Shown: piece by piece, positions 1-8,716 of the stretch
How the letters are laid out: each line of letters begins with the position of its first letter
How positions within the stretch are numbered: position 1 is the stretch's first letter
From: Streptomyces fodineus
GTDB lineage: Bacteria; Actinomycetota; Actinomycetes; Streptomycetales; Streptomycetaceae
Length of the DNA stretch: 64,000 bases
Assembly (NCBI RefSeq): GCF_001735805.1
Contig: NZ_CP017248.1
Span: 124,001-188,000, forward strand
Direction of reading: 5' to 3'
Translations under genes and position numbers: made by a program
The notes under the pieces: model-generated
The model's input: the letters and a program-made list of their open reading frames with translations, nothing else
Told to the model about the DNA's origin: nothing
The model's database searches: none

Positions 1-528
1 CTGCGTACCGGGGCCGGCCCGGATACAACTGCGTCGCTGAAGGTGGTCCGCTACAAGACCGCCAAATACACCGTCGAGCAGCCGCTGCTGATCGGGGGTG
101 CTCTGGCCGGGGCCGGAACGCGACTGCGTGAGGGCTACTCGGCGTACGGGCTGCCGCTGGGCGAGGCGTTCCAGCTGCGGGATGACCTGCTCGGCCTGTT
201 CGGAGACCCGGAACGCACCGGCAAGGCCAACGCCGACGACGTACGCGGCCACCGGCCCACCGCGCTGCTGGCAGAGACCTGGCGCCTCGCCGGCGACGAC
301 GACCGCGAGAGGCTGCACGCCCTGCTGGGCCGTCGCCGTCTGGACGTGGATGCTCTGAACGCGGTCCGCGAGGTGATGTGCCGGCTGAAGGCACCCGACC
401 GCATCGAGGCCATGATCAGCGCACGAGTCGAGGAGGCGCTCGGCGCGCTTCACGAGCTGGATGCCCCCACGCACGCCGACGCTGCCCTGACCGCGCTGGC
501 GCAGTCGGCCGCGGACCGCCTCTGTTGA
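1..528 (+). CDS. Polyprenyl diphosphate synthase, C-terminal part (cut by window edge)
   Basis: The reading frame is open from base 1 to the TGA at 526-528, so the N-terminal part lies outside the window. The visible 175 residues start inside the segment reading KTAKYTVEQPL, typical of trans-isoprenyl diphosphate synthases (substrate-pocket Lys-Thr). They continue with the second aspartate-rich region, FQLRDDLLGLFGD, and GKANADDVRGHRPT. These enzymes condense isopentenyl diphosphate with an allylic diphosphate in the cytosol, with Mg2+ held by the two Asp motifs. The motif here is LRDDLLGLFGD, with D-D-x-x-x-x-x-D spacing. Product chain length cannot be judged because the first Asp motif is outside the window. 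The stop lies 97 bp before the start of the Lcp/MpaB-like oxygenase gene on the same strand, suggesting one transcription unit for a prenyl-derived product (inference). Confidence 0.88.
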   Translation: MRTGAGPDTTASLKVVRYKTAKYTVEQPLLIGGALAGAGTRLREGYSAYGLPLGEAFQLRDDLLGLFGDPERTGKANADDVRGHRPTALLAETWRLAGDDDRERLHALLGRRRLDVDALNAVREVMCRLKAPDRIEAMISARVEEALGALHELDAPTHADAALTALAQSAADRLC

Positions 529-625
529 CCCTGTGCACCCGAGGTGGCGCGACCCCGCTGCCATGTCCGGCCGATGCCCCTCCCGCCGCTCATGGACGAT
601 CCCGTGGAAGACAAGGAGCCCCGCC

Positions 626-1786
626 ATGACATACACCCAGGCATCGATGGACGCCCTGCGGCAGGCCGGTGACGAACTCGCCGACGCCACCGTCGCCGCA
701 CTGTTCGAACGCGGCCAGGTGGGCACGTTCAACACCCTGATGCGCTACGTCTCCACCGCCGGTGCTCCCCTTCCCGAGGGTCTGCCGGACGTGGCGCGCG
801 AGTACCTTGAGGCCACCCGTGTCCCGCCGTCCTGGGTGGACTGGTCGGAAATGGAGAAGGCCCGGCTGTTCTTCATCGACAACAACGTGCACATCTCCAC
901 CGCGCTGTCCTTCGCCTCCATGCCCGCCTGCTACGTCGTACCGCACGTGGCGAAGCTGCTGTCGGCCACCCACGGGCTCAAGTACCCCTCCAAACGCATG
1001 GCCGAGACGGGCCAGTTCACCGTCTACCTGATGCAGCCCGACGCCTTCGAAGCCGGCAGCCGCTTCATCCCCGCCGCCCAGAAGGTCCGCCTCCTGCACG
1101 CCTCCATCCGCCACCACCTGGGGCGCGAGAACCGCTGGGACACCGACGCGCTGGGAGTGCCGATCTGTCAGGAGGACATGATCGGCGGGCAGATGTTCTT
1201 CTCCCTGCTCGTGCTGGACACCCTGCACCGCCTCGGCATCCACATGTCGCAGGAAGGAGCGGAAGCCTACTACTACGCCTGGCAGGTGGTCGGTGCGATG
1301 CTCGGCATCGACCAGGACGCGGCCCCGAAGACGCTCGACGAGGCCCGCCAGTTCCTGGACCTGTACATGATCCGGCACATGGGGCCTTCCGAAGAGGGCG
1401 CGCATCTGACCCGGCAGCTCATCGATCTCTACGAGGAGATCGTGCCCGGCACCTTCTTCGACCCGATCGTCTCCGCTCTCATCCGGTACCTCATCGGCGA
1501 CACCTGCGCCGACTGGCTCCACGTGCCGCATACCCCGTGGGACACCGTCGTCAAGGCCGTGCCCCACCTCCTCGGCGTCCTGGAGACCATCGAGGACCGT
1601 TCCTCCCTCGGAGCCTGGGCCCTGGACCGTCTCGGCCACCTCACGACCGTCTTCGAGCTGTCCTCTCTCACCCGCGGACGCGTCATGCACTACGCCATCC
1701 CCGAGCAGCTCAAGAAGGACTACGGCATCTCCAGCGCGATGCCCCGCACCCGCCGATGGACCCCACCAGCCGCCACAGTCTCCTGA
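626..1786 (+). CDS. Lcp/MpaB-like (DUF2236) haem oxygenase
   Basis: This 386-residue protein resembles the DUF2236 family, which includes rubber oxygenase Lcp (latex clearing protein) and the fungal farnesyl-chain-cleaving oxygenase MpaB. Family hallmarks seen are the opening segment SMDALRQAGDELADATVAAL, the KVRLLHASIRHHL segment whose His158 is the likely axial haem ligand, and the QEDMIGGQMFFSLLVLDTL stretch followed by AYYYAWQVVGAMLGI. No signal peptide is visible, unlike secreted Lcp, so it is probably intracellular. The ATG at 626 was chosen over an upstream in-frame GTG at 533 because AAGGAG lies at 612-617. It follows a polyprenyl diphosphate synthase gene, so a prenyl chain is a plausible substrate. 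Known family members cleave or oxidise isoprenoid double bonds; the actual substrate here is unknown. Confidence 0.8.
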   Translation: MTYTQASMDALRQAGDELADATVAALFERGQVGTFNTLMRYVSTAGAPLPEGLPDVAREYLEATRVPPSWVDWSEMEKARLFFIDNNVHISTALSFASMPACYVVPHVAKLLSATHGLKYPSKRMAETGQFTVYLMQPDAFEAGSRFIPAAQKVRLLHASIRHHLGRENRWDTDALGVPICQEDMIGGQMFFSLLVLDTLHRLGIHMSQEGAEAYYYAWQVVGAMLGIDQDAAPKTLDEARQFLDLYMIRHMGPSEEGAHLTRQLIDLYEEIVPGTFFDPIVSALIRYLIGDTCADWLHVPHTPWDTVVKAVPHLLGVLETIEDRSSLGAWALDRLGHLTTVFELSSLTRGRVMHYAIPEQLKKDYGISSAMPRTRRWTPPAATVS

Positions 1787-1899
1787 CCGCCACGTCGCTC
1801 AACCTTCCCTACGCTGTTCTGCGGGAGGCGGTGAGCCCTTCGTTTGGTTCACCCGCCCAGGGGTGCCGGGTGTGGCTTTCAAACTTCTGCTGTTCGAGG

Positions 1900-2146
1900 C
1901 TTCCATCGATTGGCCGCCCGGCGCCCCACGCCGACTCGGCTGCCAATGCTGCCAGCCTGCTCTTCTCGCGGCCGCTGCCGACGAGCCGGTTGCGTTCGGG
2001 GAGTTGGTACAGGCGACGCGGCTGCCGGCGGTGGGCCGGGCCCACGCGGTCCATCTGCTCTGGCACCGCCGCTCGGCTTCGACCTGGGCCGTCCGCTGGG
2101 CGACTCGTCCCTGGTCTGGCCGGCGGGCTGGAAGGAGTCCCGGTGA
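1900..2146 (+). pseudogene. TnsA-like transposase endonuclease subunit, C-terminal remnant
   Basis: Two neighbouring frames together read like the end of actinobacterial TnsA-like heteromeric transposase subunits: ADEPVAFGELV, then RAHAVHLLWHRR, then after a frame change near 2070, LGFDLGRPLGDSSLVWP, ending at the TGA at 2144-2146. No start or catalytic region is present. The stop overlaps a GTG (2143-2145) that opens the next remnant, and GAAGGAG lies just upstream at 2131-2137. This is the usual TnsA-TnsB type gene coupling. The piece is frameshifted and 5'-truncated, so it is not functional. The assignment comes from remembered family sequence; a protein search of both frames would settle it. 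Confidence 0.45.
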
Positions 2147-2773
2147 CGGCCGCGCAGAGGCTGCTTGACCTGGCGCCTGGGGCCGGGTCCGGATCGACGG
2201 CATCGACTGGGTCGTCGACGAGGTGGAGCCCCAGCACGGTCGTGTCGTCCTGGTCAGCTCGGCGGGCCGAACGGACCGGACGGTCAGCTGGCTCATGCAT
2301 CACCGCCCTGAGCCCCTGGCGGAGGCGGGGGGGAGCTGTCCGGCCGGGACGGACGGCGGGCCCAGCCGCGGACTCTGGCGGACCTGACACCGCTCCAGCT
2401 CCGGCGCGCCCGCCTGCGGGCCGAGCACGGCCGGGAAGCGGTCACCGGGTTCCGTGACGGTCACCCGGCCAAGGCCCGGCCGGGCGAGCCGCGGGCCGAA
2501 TACGATCCGGCCCGCACCACGCTGATCCAGCGCCGCAAGACCAGGGCCAGAGAACTGGCCGGCCTCGACCCGCTGGAGGCTGAGCTCCTCGGATTGCAGC
2601 GCATGAGCGAGCGCACGCTGATCCGTCTGTGAGCGCCGCATGTCGGGGAACTGGTGCTGGCCTGCGCCAACGGCCGCTGGACACGACGCAGGACCGGCCG
2701 GGTCGTCCGGCCGGAGATCCGGCAGGCGATCCTCGCCGTTCGCCAGAAGTCGGTGGAGCGTCCAGGCCCTTAG
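2143..2773 (+). pseudogene. TniA/TnsB-like (Mu-type) transposase, N-terminal remnant
   Basis: Pieces of one protein are scattered over frames. From GTG 2143, VTAAQRLLDLAPG; after a shift near 2175, RVRIDGIDWVVDEVE...VSWLMHHR; after another near 2320, RTLADLTPLQLRRARL, AEYDPARTTLIQRRK and MSERTLIRL up to a TGA at 2630-2632. The same frame then continues across that stop with GRWTRRRTGRVVRPEIRQAI to a TAG at 2771-2773. These match the N-terminal nucleic-acid-binding and helix-turn-helix parts of actinobacterial Mu/TniA-type transposases. The DDE catalytic core is missing. With the TnsA-like piece upstream, this marks an old Tn7/Tn552-like insertion that has decayed. Confidence 0.55.
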
Positions 2774-2836
2774 AGGCGGTCCGCCAGGCCGACACGTGTG
2801 CGGGGGTGGTGCCCACGTCCGGTTGCCGCCTCGGAC

Positions 2837-3442
2837 TCAGGCCCGAGGCCGCAGGAAGGCTGAGGCCGCGATGGCCAGTTTGCGCGTGCGCCCGATGGTG
2901 ACGTTGCGGGCGAGGACGTCGTGGTCGGCCTGACGGATGCGTGTGATGGTCGCCTCCGTCATGGCCAGCATCGTGGCGGCGTCCCGGCGGGCGGGCTGTG
3001 CCAGGGTGTCCAGCTTCGTGCGGCCTTCGGCGCAGAGCTGAGCGGCGCGGTCGGTCTGGAAGCGGATCAGCTCCCGCACCTGCGGGGTGCTGGTCGCGCG
3101 CCCGAGGTCGGCGGGTGCGACGCCGAAAGCACGGAGCTCCGCTTCGGCGAAGGAAAGCTGCCCGGCGCGTGCGTCGTCGTTGACGTCGCGGATCTGCCCG
3201 GAGAGGTGGGCGGCGAGGCAGATTGTGGTGACGCAGTCGACGGCATGCCTGTCGAGCGGCTGCTGTGCCCCCATGAGCAGCAGGATCGGGAGCTTCCGGC
3301 AGTCCGGGCACCGACCCGGACGAGCCGTCGACACCGCCTCCACCACCAGGACGCCGGAGGCATCGCTCACTCGCTCCACCCACACATCGATCCCGGGAAA
3401 CAGCACATCCTCGGCCGTCTCGCTCGCCACGGCAGGCGACAC
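2837..3442 (-). pseudogene. Chimeric frame: ISL3 transposase N-terminus fused to phytoene/squalene synthase C-terminus
   Basis: This 201-codon open frame looks intact but is a fusion of two unrelated fragments. Residues 1 to about 47 (3442-3302) read like an ISL3-family transposase N-terminus (LFPGIDVWVERVSDASG, ending CPDC of the zinc site). Residues from about 48 on (to 2837) read like the last third of a phytoene/squalene synthase: ICLAAHLSGQIRDVNDDARA carries the second Asp-rich region, and it ends HDVLARNVTIGRTRKLAIAA. The first Asp-rich motif and half the fold are missing, so no enzyme activity is expected. The nearby prenyl synthase gene suggests the fragment comes from an isoprenoid locus hit by an IS. 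Automatic annotation could wrongly call it a transposase or a phytoene synthase. Confidence 0.65.
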
Positions 3443-3507
3443 CCTGCCGGAACGATCCCCCGTTCCAGCTGCTGACCTGGCGATTCACGGCACTGCGGAC
3501 AGAGCCT
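3301..3507 (-). mobile_element. ISL3-family IS, left-end fragment
   Basis: Read on the minus strand from about 3507, the sequence starts GGCTCTGTCCGCAGTGCC, which resembles the terminal inverted repeat start (GGCTCT...) of ISL3 elements. About 65 bases later comes the start of the ISL3 transposase N-terminus at 3442. The element stops after the first CxxC zinc-binding pair, where it runs into the phytoene/squalene synthase fragment. No right end was seen. The exact outer boundary is inferred from the GGCTCT resemblance only. Confidence 0.45.
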
Positions 3508-3567
3508 TGAAACTCCCCACCCCTCGCTATGCGACCATGCCCAGCCGGGGGCCGCGTCACCGCGCGT

Positions 3568-3757
3568 GGCCGTACGCAGTCTCCTGCAGGGCCCGCACGA
3601 TCAGCCGCAGCTCGTCGCCACCGACGGTCTGGAGGACCGGGCCGGGCTGCACCGCGCAGCGTGCCACCAGTGACGCGGCGACCTCCAGGACGGTCATCTC
3701 GCTGCGCGAGCGCTTCAGCGCCTCCCGCCGGGAGAGCAGCAGCAGGCCGATCGGCCA
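3568..3757 (-). pseudogene. Unrecognised coding remnant without a start
   Basis: On the minus strand a frame of about 60 codons with normal high-GC3 codon use runs from just after a TAG near 3768 to a TGA at about 3568-3570. It contains LLLLSRREALKRSRSEMTVL and DELRLIVRALQETAYGHAR. No start codon with a ribosome site is visible. I do not recognise a family. It may be the tail of a gene truncated by the rearrangements that left the ISL3 end next to it. Confidence 0.25.
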
Positions 3758-3818
3758 TCGTCCGCGCTACGATGCGGACCTCCGTACACACGCGCATATC
3801 AGGCCCACGGGGGGAGCC

Positions 3819-4253
3819 ATGCGTATCGCCTTGACGATCCGTCCCGACGAAGAGAGCGGCGGCGCCGGAGACGGCCTCCACGAGGACCTGCGCCGCTGGC
3901 TGGCCGGGCAGCCAGGTCTGCGCGGCAGAGTCGGCCGGGACACCGGCTCCGCGCCACCGCCCGGCACAATGGGCGCGGGCACGGACGTAATCCTCGCGCT
4001 GCTGGCGCCCGGCGGTGTGGCCACCGTGCTCGCCGGAGCGGTCGTCGCCTGGCTGCAGGCCCGCAAGGGCAGCCAGACCGTCACGATCACCCGCCCGGAC
4101 GGCACGCAGATCACAGTCAGTTCCACACAGGTGAAACCGCTCGACGGGCAGCAGGCAGGCGAGCTCGCGCGGCAGCTCGCCGCAGCCCTGGAGGCGGACG
4201 CACCCACGCCCGGGCCAGGCCCGGGCGCTTGCGACGACCACCCTGCCTCGTGA
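3819..4253 (+). CDS. EACC1-like small protein (effector-associated constant component)
   Basis: This 144-residue protein opens MRIALTIRPDEESGG, contains a hydrophobic stretch (about residues 50-75, TDVILALLAPGGVATVLAGA) and then a short domain reading QTVTITRPDGTQITVSS and VKPLDGQQAGELARQL. This layout matches the EACC1 family that sits upstream of caspase/STAND effector genes in actinobacterial biological-conflict systems. The ATG at 3819 has GGGGGAG at 3809-3815. The stop TGA (4251-4253) overlaps the GTG start (4250) of the caspase-STAND-WD40 gene, so the two are translationally coupled. The role of EACC1 is not established; proposed roles are adaptor or signal relay to the effector. The hydrophobic segment suggests membrane contact. 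The family call comes from motif pattern and context. Confidence 0.7.
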   Translation: MRIALTIRPDEESGGAGDGLHEDLRRWLAGQPGLRGRVGRDTGSAPPPGTMGAGTDVILALLAPGGVATVLAGAVVAWLQARKGSQTVTITRPDGTQITVSSTQVKPLDGQQAGELARQLAAALEADAPTPGPGPGACDDHPAS

Positions 4254-7200
4254 CGGACACCACCGGCCTGGCCGCCCCGGGCGGCCGCGCGGTCCTGGTC
4301 GGCACCGGAAGCCACGCTCCGGGGTCCGCCCTGCCCGCGCTGCCGGGCGTGGACACCACACTCGACGATCTGGCCCGCGTGTTGCGGGAGGTCTGCTGCA
4401 TGGAGCAGGTGCACCGCGTGCCGGCCCAGGCCATCGCGGCGGACGTGGTGGCCGCCGTGGAAGAGGCCGTCACCGAGGCCACCGGTCCGGTGCTGTTCTG
4501 CTACGTGGGCCACGGCATCCTCGGCCCGCGCGACGAGCTCTACCTCGCCACGCACGCCAGCCCGGCCGCCGACCGGGTCTCCGCCGCCGTCCCCTACCGG
4601 ACCGTCCGCGACCTGCTCGGGGACGCGGTGAGCGGCAGCGTCACCGTGCTCGACTGCTGCTTCTCCGGCCGCGCGACCGCTCCGGACGGCCGCCCCGCCG
4701 ACCCGTTCGCCTCCGCCCGGCCCGACGGCAGCTTCCTGCTGACCTCCGCCTCGCAGTTCGCGGTCTCCTTCGCGCCCGAGGGCGCCCGGCACACGTTGTT
4801 CAGCGGGCATCTGCTGCGGCTGCTGGAGGACGGCGACCCGAGCGGGCCTCCGCGGCTGACGCTGGACCACCTGTACGCCGCTGTCGAACGTGAACTGCGG
4901 GACGGCCCGGCACGCCCGTACGCGCGCAGCGACGGGACGCTGGGCGGCCTTGTCGTGGCGCCGAACCGCGCCTACCGCCCAGGCCCGGTGCCGCGCGCCG
5001 AGCCGCCGGCGGATGTGCCGTGCCCCTACCCCGGAATGCGATCGTTCGGCCCCGCCGACCGCGAGTGGTTCCACGGCCGCGAGAAGCTCACCGAGCGGCT
5101 TGTGGACGCCGTGCGCGACCCGGCCTCGGACCATCCGGTCGTCCTGGTGGGCGCGTCCGGCGCGGGCAAGTCGTCGCTGCTCGGCGCGGGGCTGCTGGCC
5201 GAGTTGGAGGCCCGGCACGGCGCGGGCGGCGACGACGTCCCCTGGCCGGCCCTGCTGCTGCCGAGCCCCGGCGAGGACCCGCTGGGCGCGCTCGCCGGGC
5301 TGTGGTCCCGGGCGTGCGGCGGCCGGGAGGACGAGGTGCGCCAGGCACTCTGCGCCGGCCGGTTCCCGTCGCCCGCGCCGGGCCGGCGGGCGTGCCGTCT
5401 GCTGGCGGTCGACCAGTTCGAGGAGGTCTTCACCCACTGCGCGGACGCCGAGGAACGCACCCGGTTCATACGGCTGCTGTGCGCGGGGACGGGCGAACGG
5501 CCGCAGGTCGTCCTCGCGCTGCGCGCCGACCACTACGCCGACTGCCTGGCCCATCCGGAGCTGGTCCGCGCCCTGGAAGCGGGGCAGTTCACCGTCCCGC
5601 CCATGAGCCTGGACGCGTTACGGACGGTCATCGAGCAGCCCGCCGAGCGGGCCGGCCTGGTGCTGGAGGACGGCCTGACCGACCGGCTCCTCCACGACCT
5701 GCGCCGGGGCGGGACCGACGACGAGCCGGTGCCGGACGCCGCCACGCCTTTCCTCGCCCACGCCCTCGCCGAGACCTGGGTCAACCGCTCCGGGGCCGTA
5801 CTGACCCTGGCGGGCTATCAGCGGACGGGTGGCATCTGGCAGTCGGTGACGACCAGCGCCGAGCGGCTCCACCAGTCGCTGGAGCCTCCCGGCCGCCGGG
5901 CCCTGCGCGGCCTGCTGCTGAGCCTCGTCCGCCTCACCCCCGGCGGCGAGGCGGTGGGGCGTAGGGTCTCCCCCACCGCGCTGCTCGCCAGGGCCGCCGA
6001 CCGGGACACGGCCCTGATACAGGCGGTCTGGAACGGTCTGCTGGACTCCCGGCTGATCACCGCCGACCGCGACTCGGCGCGCATATCGCACGACGCGCTG
6101 CTGCAGACCTGGCCACGGCTGCGCGGCTGGATCCGCGACGCCCGTGCCGACCTGCTGGAGCACCAGCGGCTTGCAGAGGCCGCCGCCGACTGGGAGGACC
6201 ACGACCGGGACCCCGGCTACCTCTACACCGGGACCCGACTGGCGCAGGTGCGGCCGTGGCTGGGCCCGGACGGAGAAGGGCAGGCCCTCACCTCCGTCGA
6301 GCGCGACTTCCTGGTGGCCGGTGTCCGGGCCGAGCGCCGGCACCGGCTGCGGCGACGTGTCCTGGCGGGTACGGCGATATGTGCGGCGCTGCTGCTGATC
6401 GGCGTCGGGGTCATGGCGTACGTCCAGCGTGGCTACGCACAGGAACGGGCCGCACTGCTTGCCTCGCAGCGGATCGCCGCCCAGGCCGAGGCGCTGCAGG
6501 ACGAGGACCCGGTGACGGCGCTGGACCTGAGCCTGGAGGCTTACCGGGTGTCGCCTACCGCCGAGGCCCGGGCCGCCGTGCTGGAGGCAGCGCTGTCCCC
6601 GGCCCCGCCGGTGGTGCTCGGCGGCCACACCGGCAGTGTCGTGAACGTCGCCTACCGGGCGGGCGGGAAGGTGCTGGCCAGTTCCGCCATGGACGGCACG
6701 GTCCGCCTCTGGAACACCGCCGACCCGTACCGGCCGGTCCCCGGCCCCGTCCTCAGGCTGGGCCACACACCGGTCATCGCCTGGCGCCCGGACGGCCGTT
6801 ACCTGGCCGCCGGGACCAACGACGCGCTGTTCGTCTGGGACACCCGCGACGCCCTCCACCCGCGCCTGGTGACCCGGCTGCGGACGGGCACCGGAAAAGC
6901 CTTCTCCGCCGTGTTCAGCCCGGACGGGCGCACCCTCGCGGTGGCCGCCGACCACGACCGGGCGTGGCTGTGGGACCTGACCGACCCACGCCGCCCGCGA
7001 CGCACCGCCATGGGCGGCGCCAAGAGCGCCCGCGTGGCTGCGGTCGCCTTCTCCCCGGACGGTCGCACGCTCGCGGAGGCGGTCGGCGACGGCACCGTGG
7101 AGCTGTGGAACACGACCGACCCGCACACCCCGAAGCAGCGGAAGGTGATCCGCGAGGCATTGGTCGAGTCGCTGGCGTTCAGCCCCGACGGGCGCCTGCT

Positions 7201-8716
7201 AACGGGCGGTGGCGCGTCGGGCGAGGTCAACGTCTGGAAAGTCACAGACCCGGACCACCCCCAGGGGGCCACGGGCGTCCTGCGAATCGGCAAGGACACG
7301 ATGTCCGGGGTGGCCTTCAGCCCGGACGGGCAGTACATGGTGGCCTCCTCGTGGGACCGGCAACTCCACACCTACACCGTGGACACCAGCGGGGGCTGGT
7401 CCGACCCGCTGATCGACGGCTCTTCGCCGAAGCGCCCAGGTGGCGGGAACGACCTTTCGGTCGGCTATCGCCCCGACGGGCGGGGCGTGGCCCTGGGCGG
7501 TTCGGACGGCCGGGTCCGGCTGTGGAACCCACCCGCGAACTCCGTGCCGGGGACCTCGGACGACGCCGGGACTGTCAGAGGCTCCGGGTTCGACAAGAAG
7601 GGCTGGAGGCTGACCACCAGCACCGGCGACGGCCGCACCCGCATATGGCGGCTCGGCACGCCGGACGGCTTGCCCGTACAGGAGGCCGTACTTCCGAAAC
7701 CGTGGCGCAAGGCCCGCTTCCTGTCCGGGAAGAGGGCGGTCCTGATCAGCCAGGACACGACGGCAAAGCGGTTGAGGCTGTGGGGCTACGACGACGGGCG
7801 GCTCCAGCCCGGCAAGGAGTTCCGTACGGCGGACGGTGCCTCCGACCAAGTGCTCGGCTTCGACTCGACCGACGACGGCACCGTACTGGCACTGGACGAC
7901 AGGTCGGTCGGCACCGTGACGTTCTGGAACATCCGGAACCTCGCCCACCCGCGGCAGCTGGGCCACCTGACGTACCACGCGGAGGGGACCACGAACGTCT
8001 TCTCAGGCGGGCGGGATGTCTTCCTCGTCATGGCACCCAGGTGGGTCGATGTGTGGGATGTCTCCGACCCCCGGAACCCGCGCCGCAGGACCCGTGTCAG
8101 TAAAAACCCTGCCAGCGCCACCTCCAGCGACGGACGCCGGCTGCTGATCACTGACGCTGGGAACGGCGGGGTGCGGAAGGCGAGGGTCTGGGAGTTGTCC
8201 GGACACGGCACCGCCCGCTCGCTCGGAACCCTGGAGAGCGACCCGCTGGAACTCCGGTTGGTCTCCGCCCACTTGCTCGCCGGCCTGTCCACGTCGGGGC
8301 GGCCGACCCTGTGGGACCTGAACCGGCTCGGCACGCCGATTCCGCTGACGGGCCCGCTGCCGATCATGCACGACCTGTCGTCCAATGGAGGCCTCCTTGC
8401 GGCATGGGGCGAGGGCGCGGGCCTGGGCCTCTGGCGGCTTGCGACGGACGGCTCCTCGCCCGCCGGGAGCGATCTGCTCGCTCTGACCGGGTCGTCCACG
8501 CCCGAGCTGACCGTCCAGGAGTTCACGCCCCAAGGGGACGCCATGGTGGTGCAGCCCGGTAACGCCCTGCCCGCGCTCGGTGCCGGAACCCTCCTGCTCG
8601 ACACCGACCTGGCGCGGCTGAGCCGGACCCTGTGCCTGGTGCGCGGCACACCGACGACGGAGAAGCGCTGGCACCAGTTCTTCCCCGACCTGACGTACGT
8701 GGACCCCTGCCGCTGA
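4250..8716 (+). CDS. Caspase-like peptidase - STAND NTPase - transmembrane - WD40 protein
   Basis: This is a 1488-residue multidomain protein. Residues 1 to about 245 form a C14 (caspase-like) peptidase: His88 lies in CYVGHGILG and Cys137 in LDCCFSG. About residues 260-640 form a novel-STAND-type NTPase: GMRSFGPADREWFHGREKL, Walker A GASGAGKSS at 301-309, LLAVDQFEEVF as Walker B, then a winged-helix-like segment (SARISHDALLQTWPRLRGWI). A transmembrane helix lies near 703-727 (AICAALLLIGVGVMAYV), followed by WD40 repeats from about 780 to the end. About eight repeats are canonical (AFSPDGRTLA...LW) and several are weaker, enough for two propellers. Similar architectures are predicted NTP-switched conflict effectors in multicellular bacteria: the WD40 part senses and the caspase is released to cleave. 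The GTG at 4250 overlaps the EACC1 stop. The trigger and protease target are unknown. Confidence 0.85.
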   Translation: MTDTTGLAAPGGRAVLVGTGSHAPGSALPALPGVDTTLDDLARVLREVCCMEQVHRVPAQAIAADVVAAVEEAVTEATGPVLFCYVGHGILGPRDELYLATHASPAADRVSAAVPYRTVRDLLGDAVSGSVTVLDCCFSGRATAPDGRPADPFASARPDGSFLLTSASQFAVSFAPEGARHTLFSGHLLRLLEDGDPSGPPRLTLDHLYAAVERELRDGPARPYARSDGTLGGLVVAPNRAYRPGPVPRAEPPADVPCPYPGMRSFGPADREWFHGREKLTERLVDAVRDPASDHPVVLVGASGAGKSSLLGAGLLAELEARHGAGGDDVPWPALLLPSPGEDPLGALAGLWSRACGGREDEVRQALCAGRFPSPAPGRRACRLLAVDQFEEVFTHCADAEERTRFIRLLCAGTGERPQVVLALRADHYADCLAHPELVRALEAGQFTVPPMSLDALRTVIEQPAERAGLVLEDGLTDRLLHDLRRGGTDDEPVPDAATPFLAHALAETWVNRSGAVLTLAGYQRTGGIWQSVTTSAERLHQSLEPPGRRALRGLLLSLVRLTPGGEAVGRRVSPTALLARAADRDTALIQAVWNGLLDSRLITADRDSARISHDALLQTWPRLRGWIRDARADLLEHQRLAEAAADWEDHDRDPGYLYTGTRLAQVRPWLGPDGEGQALTSVERDFLVAGVRAERRHRLRRRVLAGTAICAALLLIGVGVMAYVQRGYAQERAALLASQRIAAQAEALQDEDPVTALDLSLEAYRVSPTAEARAAVLEAALSPAPPVVLGGHTGSVVNVAYRAGGKVLASSAMDGTVRLWNTADPYRPVPGPVLRLGHTPVIAWRPDGRYLAAGTNDALFVWDTRDALHPRLVTRLRTGTGKAFSAVFSPDGRTLAVAADHDRAWLWDLTDPRRPRRTAMGGAKSARVAAVAFSPDGRTLAEAVGDGTVELWNTTDPHTPKQRKVIREALVESLAFSPDGRLLTGGGASGEVNVWKVTDPDHPQGATGVLRIGKDTMSGVAFSPDGQYMVASSWDRQLHTYTVDTSGGWSDPLIDGSSPKRPGGGNDLSVGYRPDGRGVALGGSDGRVRLWNPPANSVPGTSDDAGTVRGSGFDKKGWRLTTSTGDGRTRIWRLGTPDGLPVQEAVLPKPWRKARFLSGKRAVLISQDTTAKRLRLWGYDDGRLQPGKEFRTADGASDQVLGFDSTDDGTVLALDDRSVGTVTFWNIRNLAHPRQLGHLTYHAEGTTNVFSGGRDVFLVMAPRWVDVWDVSDPRNPRRRTRVSKNPASATSSDGRRLLITDAGNGGVRKARVWELSGHGTARSLGTLESDPLELRLVSAHLLAGLSTSGRPTLWDLNRLGTPIPLTGPLPIMHDLSSNGGLLAAWGEGAGLGLWRLATDGSSPAGSDLLALTGSSTPELTVQEFTPQGDAMVVQPGNALPALGAGTLLLDTDLARLSRTLCLVRGTPTTEKRWHQFFPDLTYVDPCR

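Noticed and set aside
590..1690. Long minus-strand frame opposite the Lcp/MpaB-like oxygenase gene
   Set aside because: The plus-strand product has family motifs and a good ribosome site; the minus-strand frame has neither.
2837..3442. Intact phytoene synthase or intact ISL3 transposase
   Set aside because: Each family is represented by only a fragment, joined within one frame; key catalytic regions are missing.
2442..4361. 639-codon minus-strand open frame
   Set aside because: It is a GC-driven shadow across several real fragments; the translation is Arg/Pro-rich and unrelated to any family.
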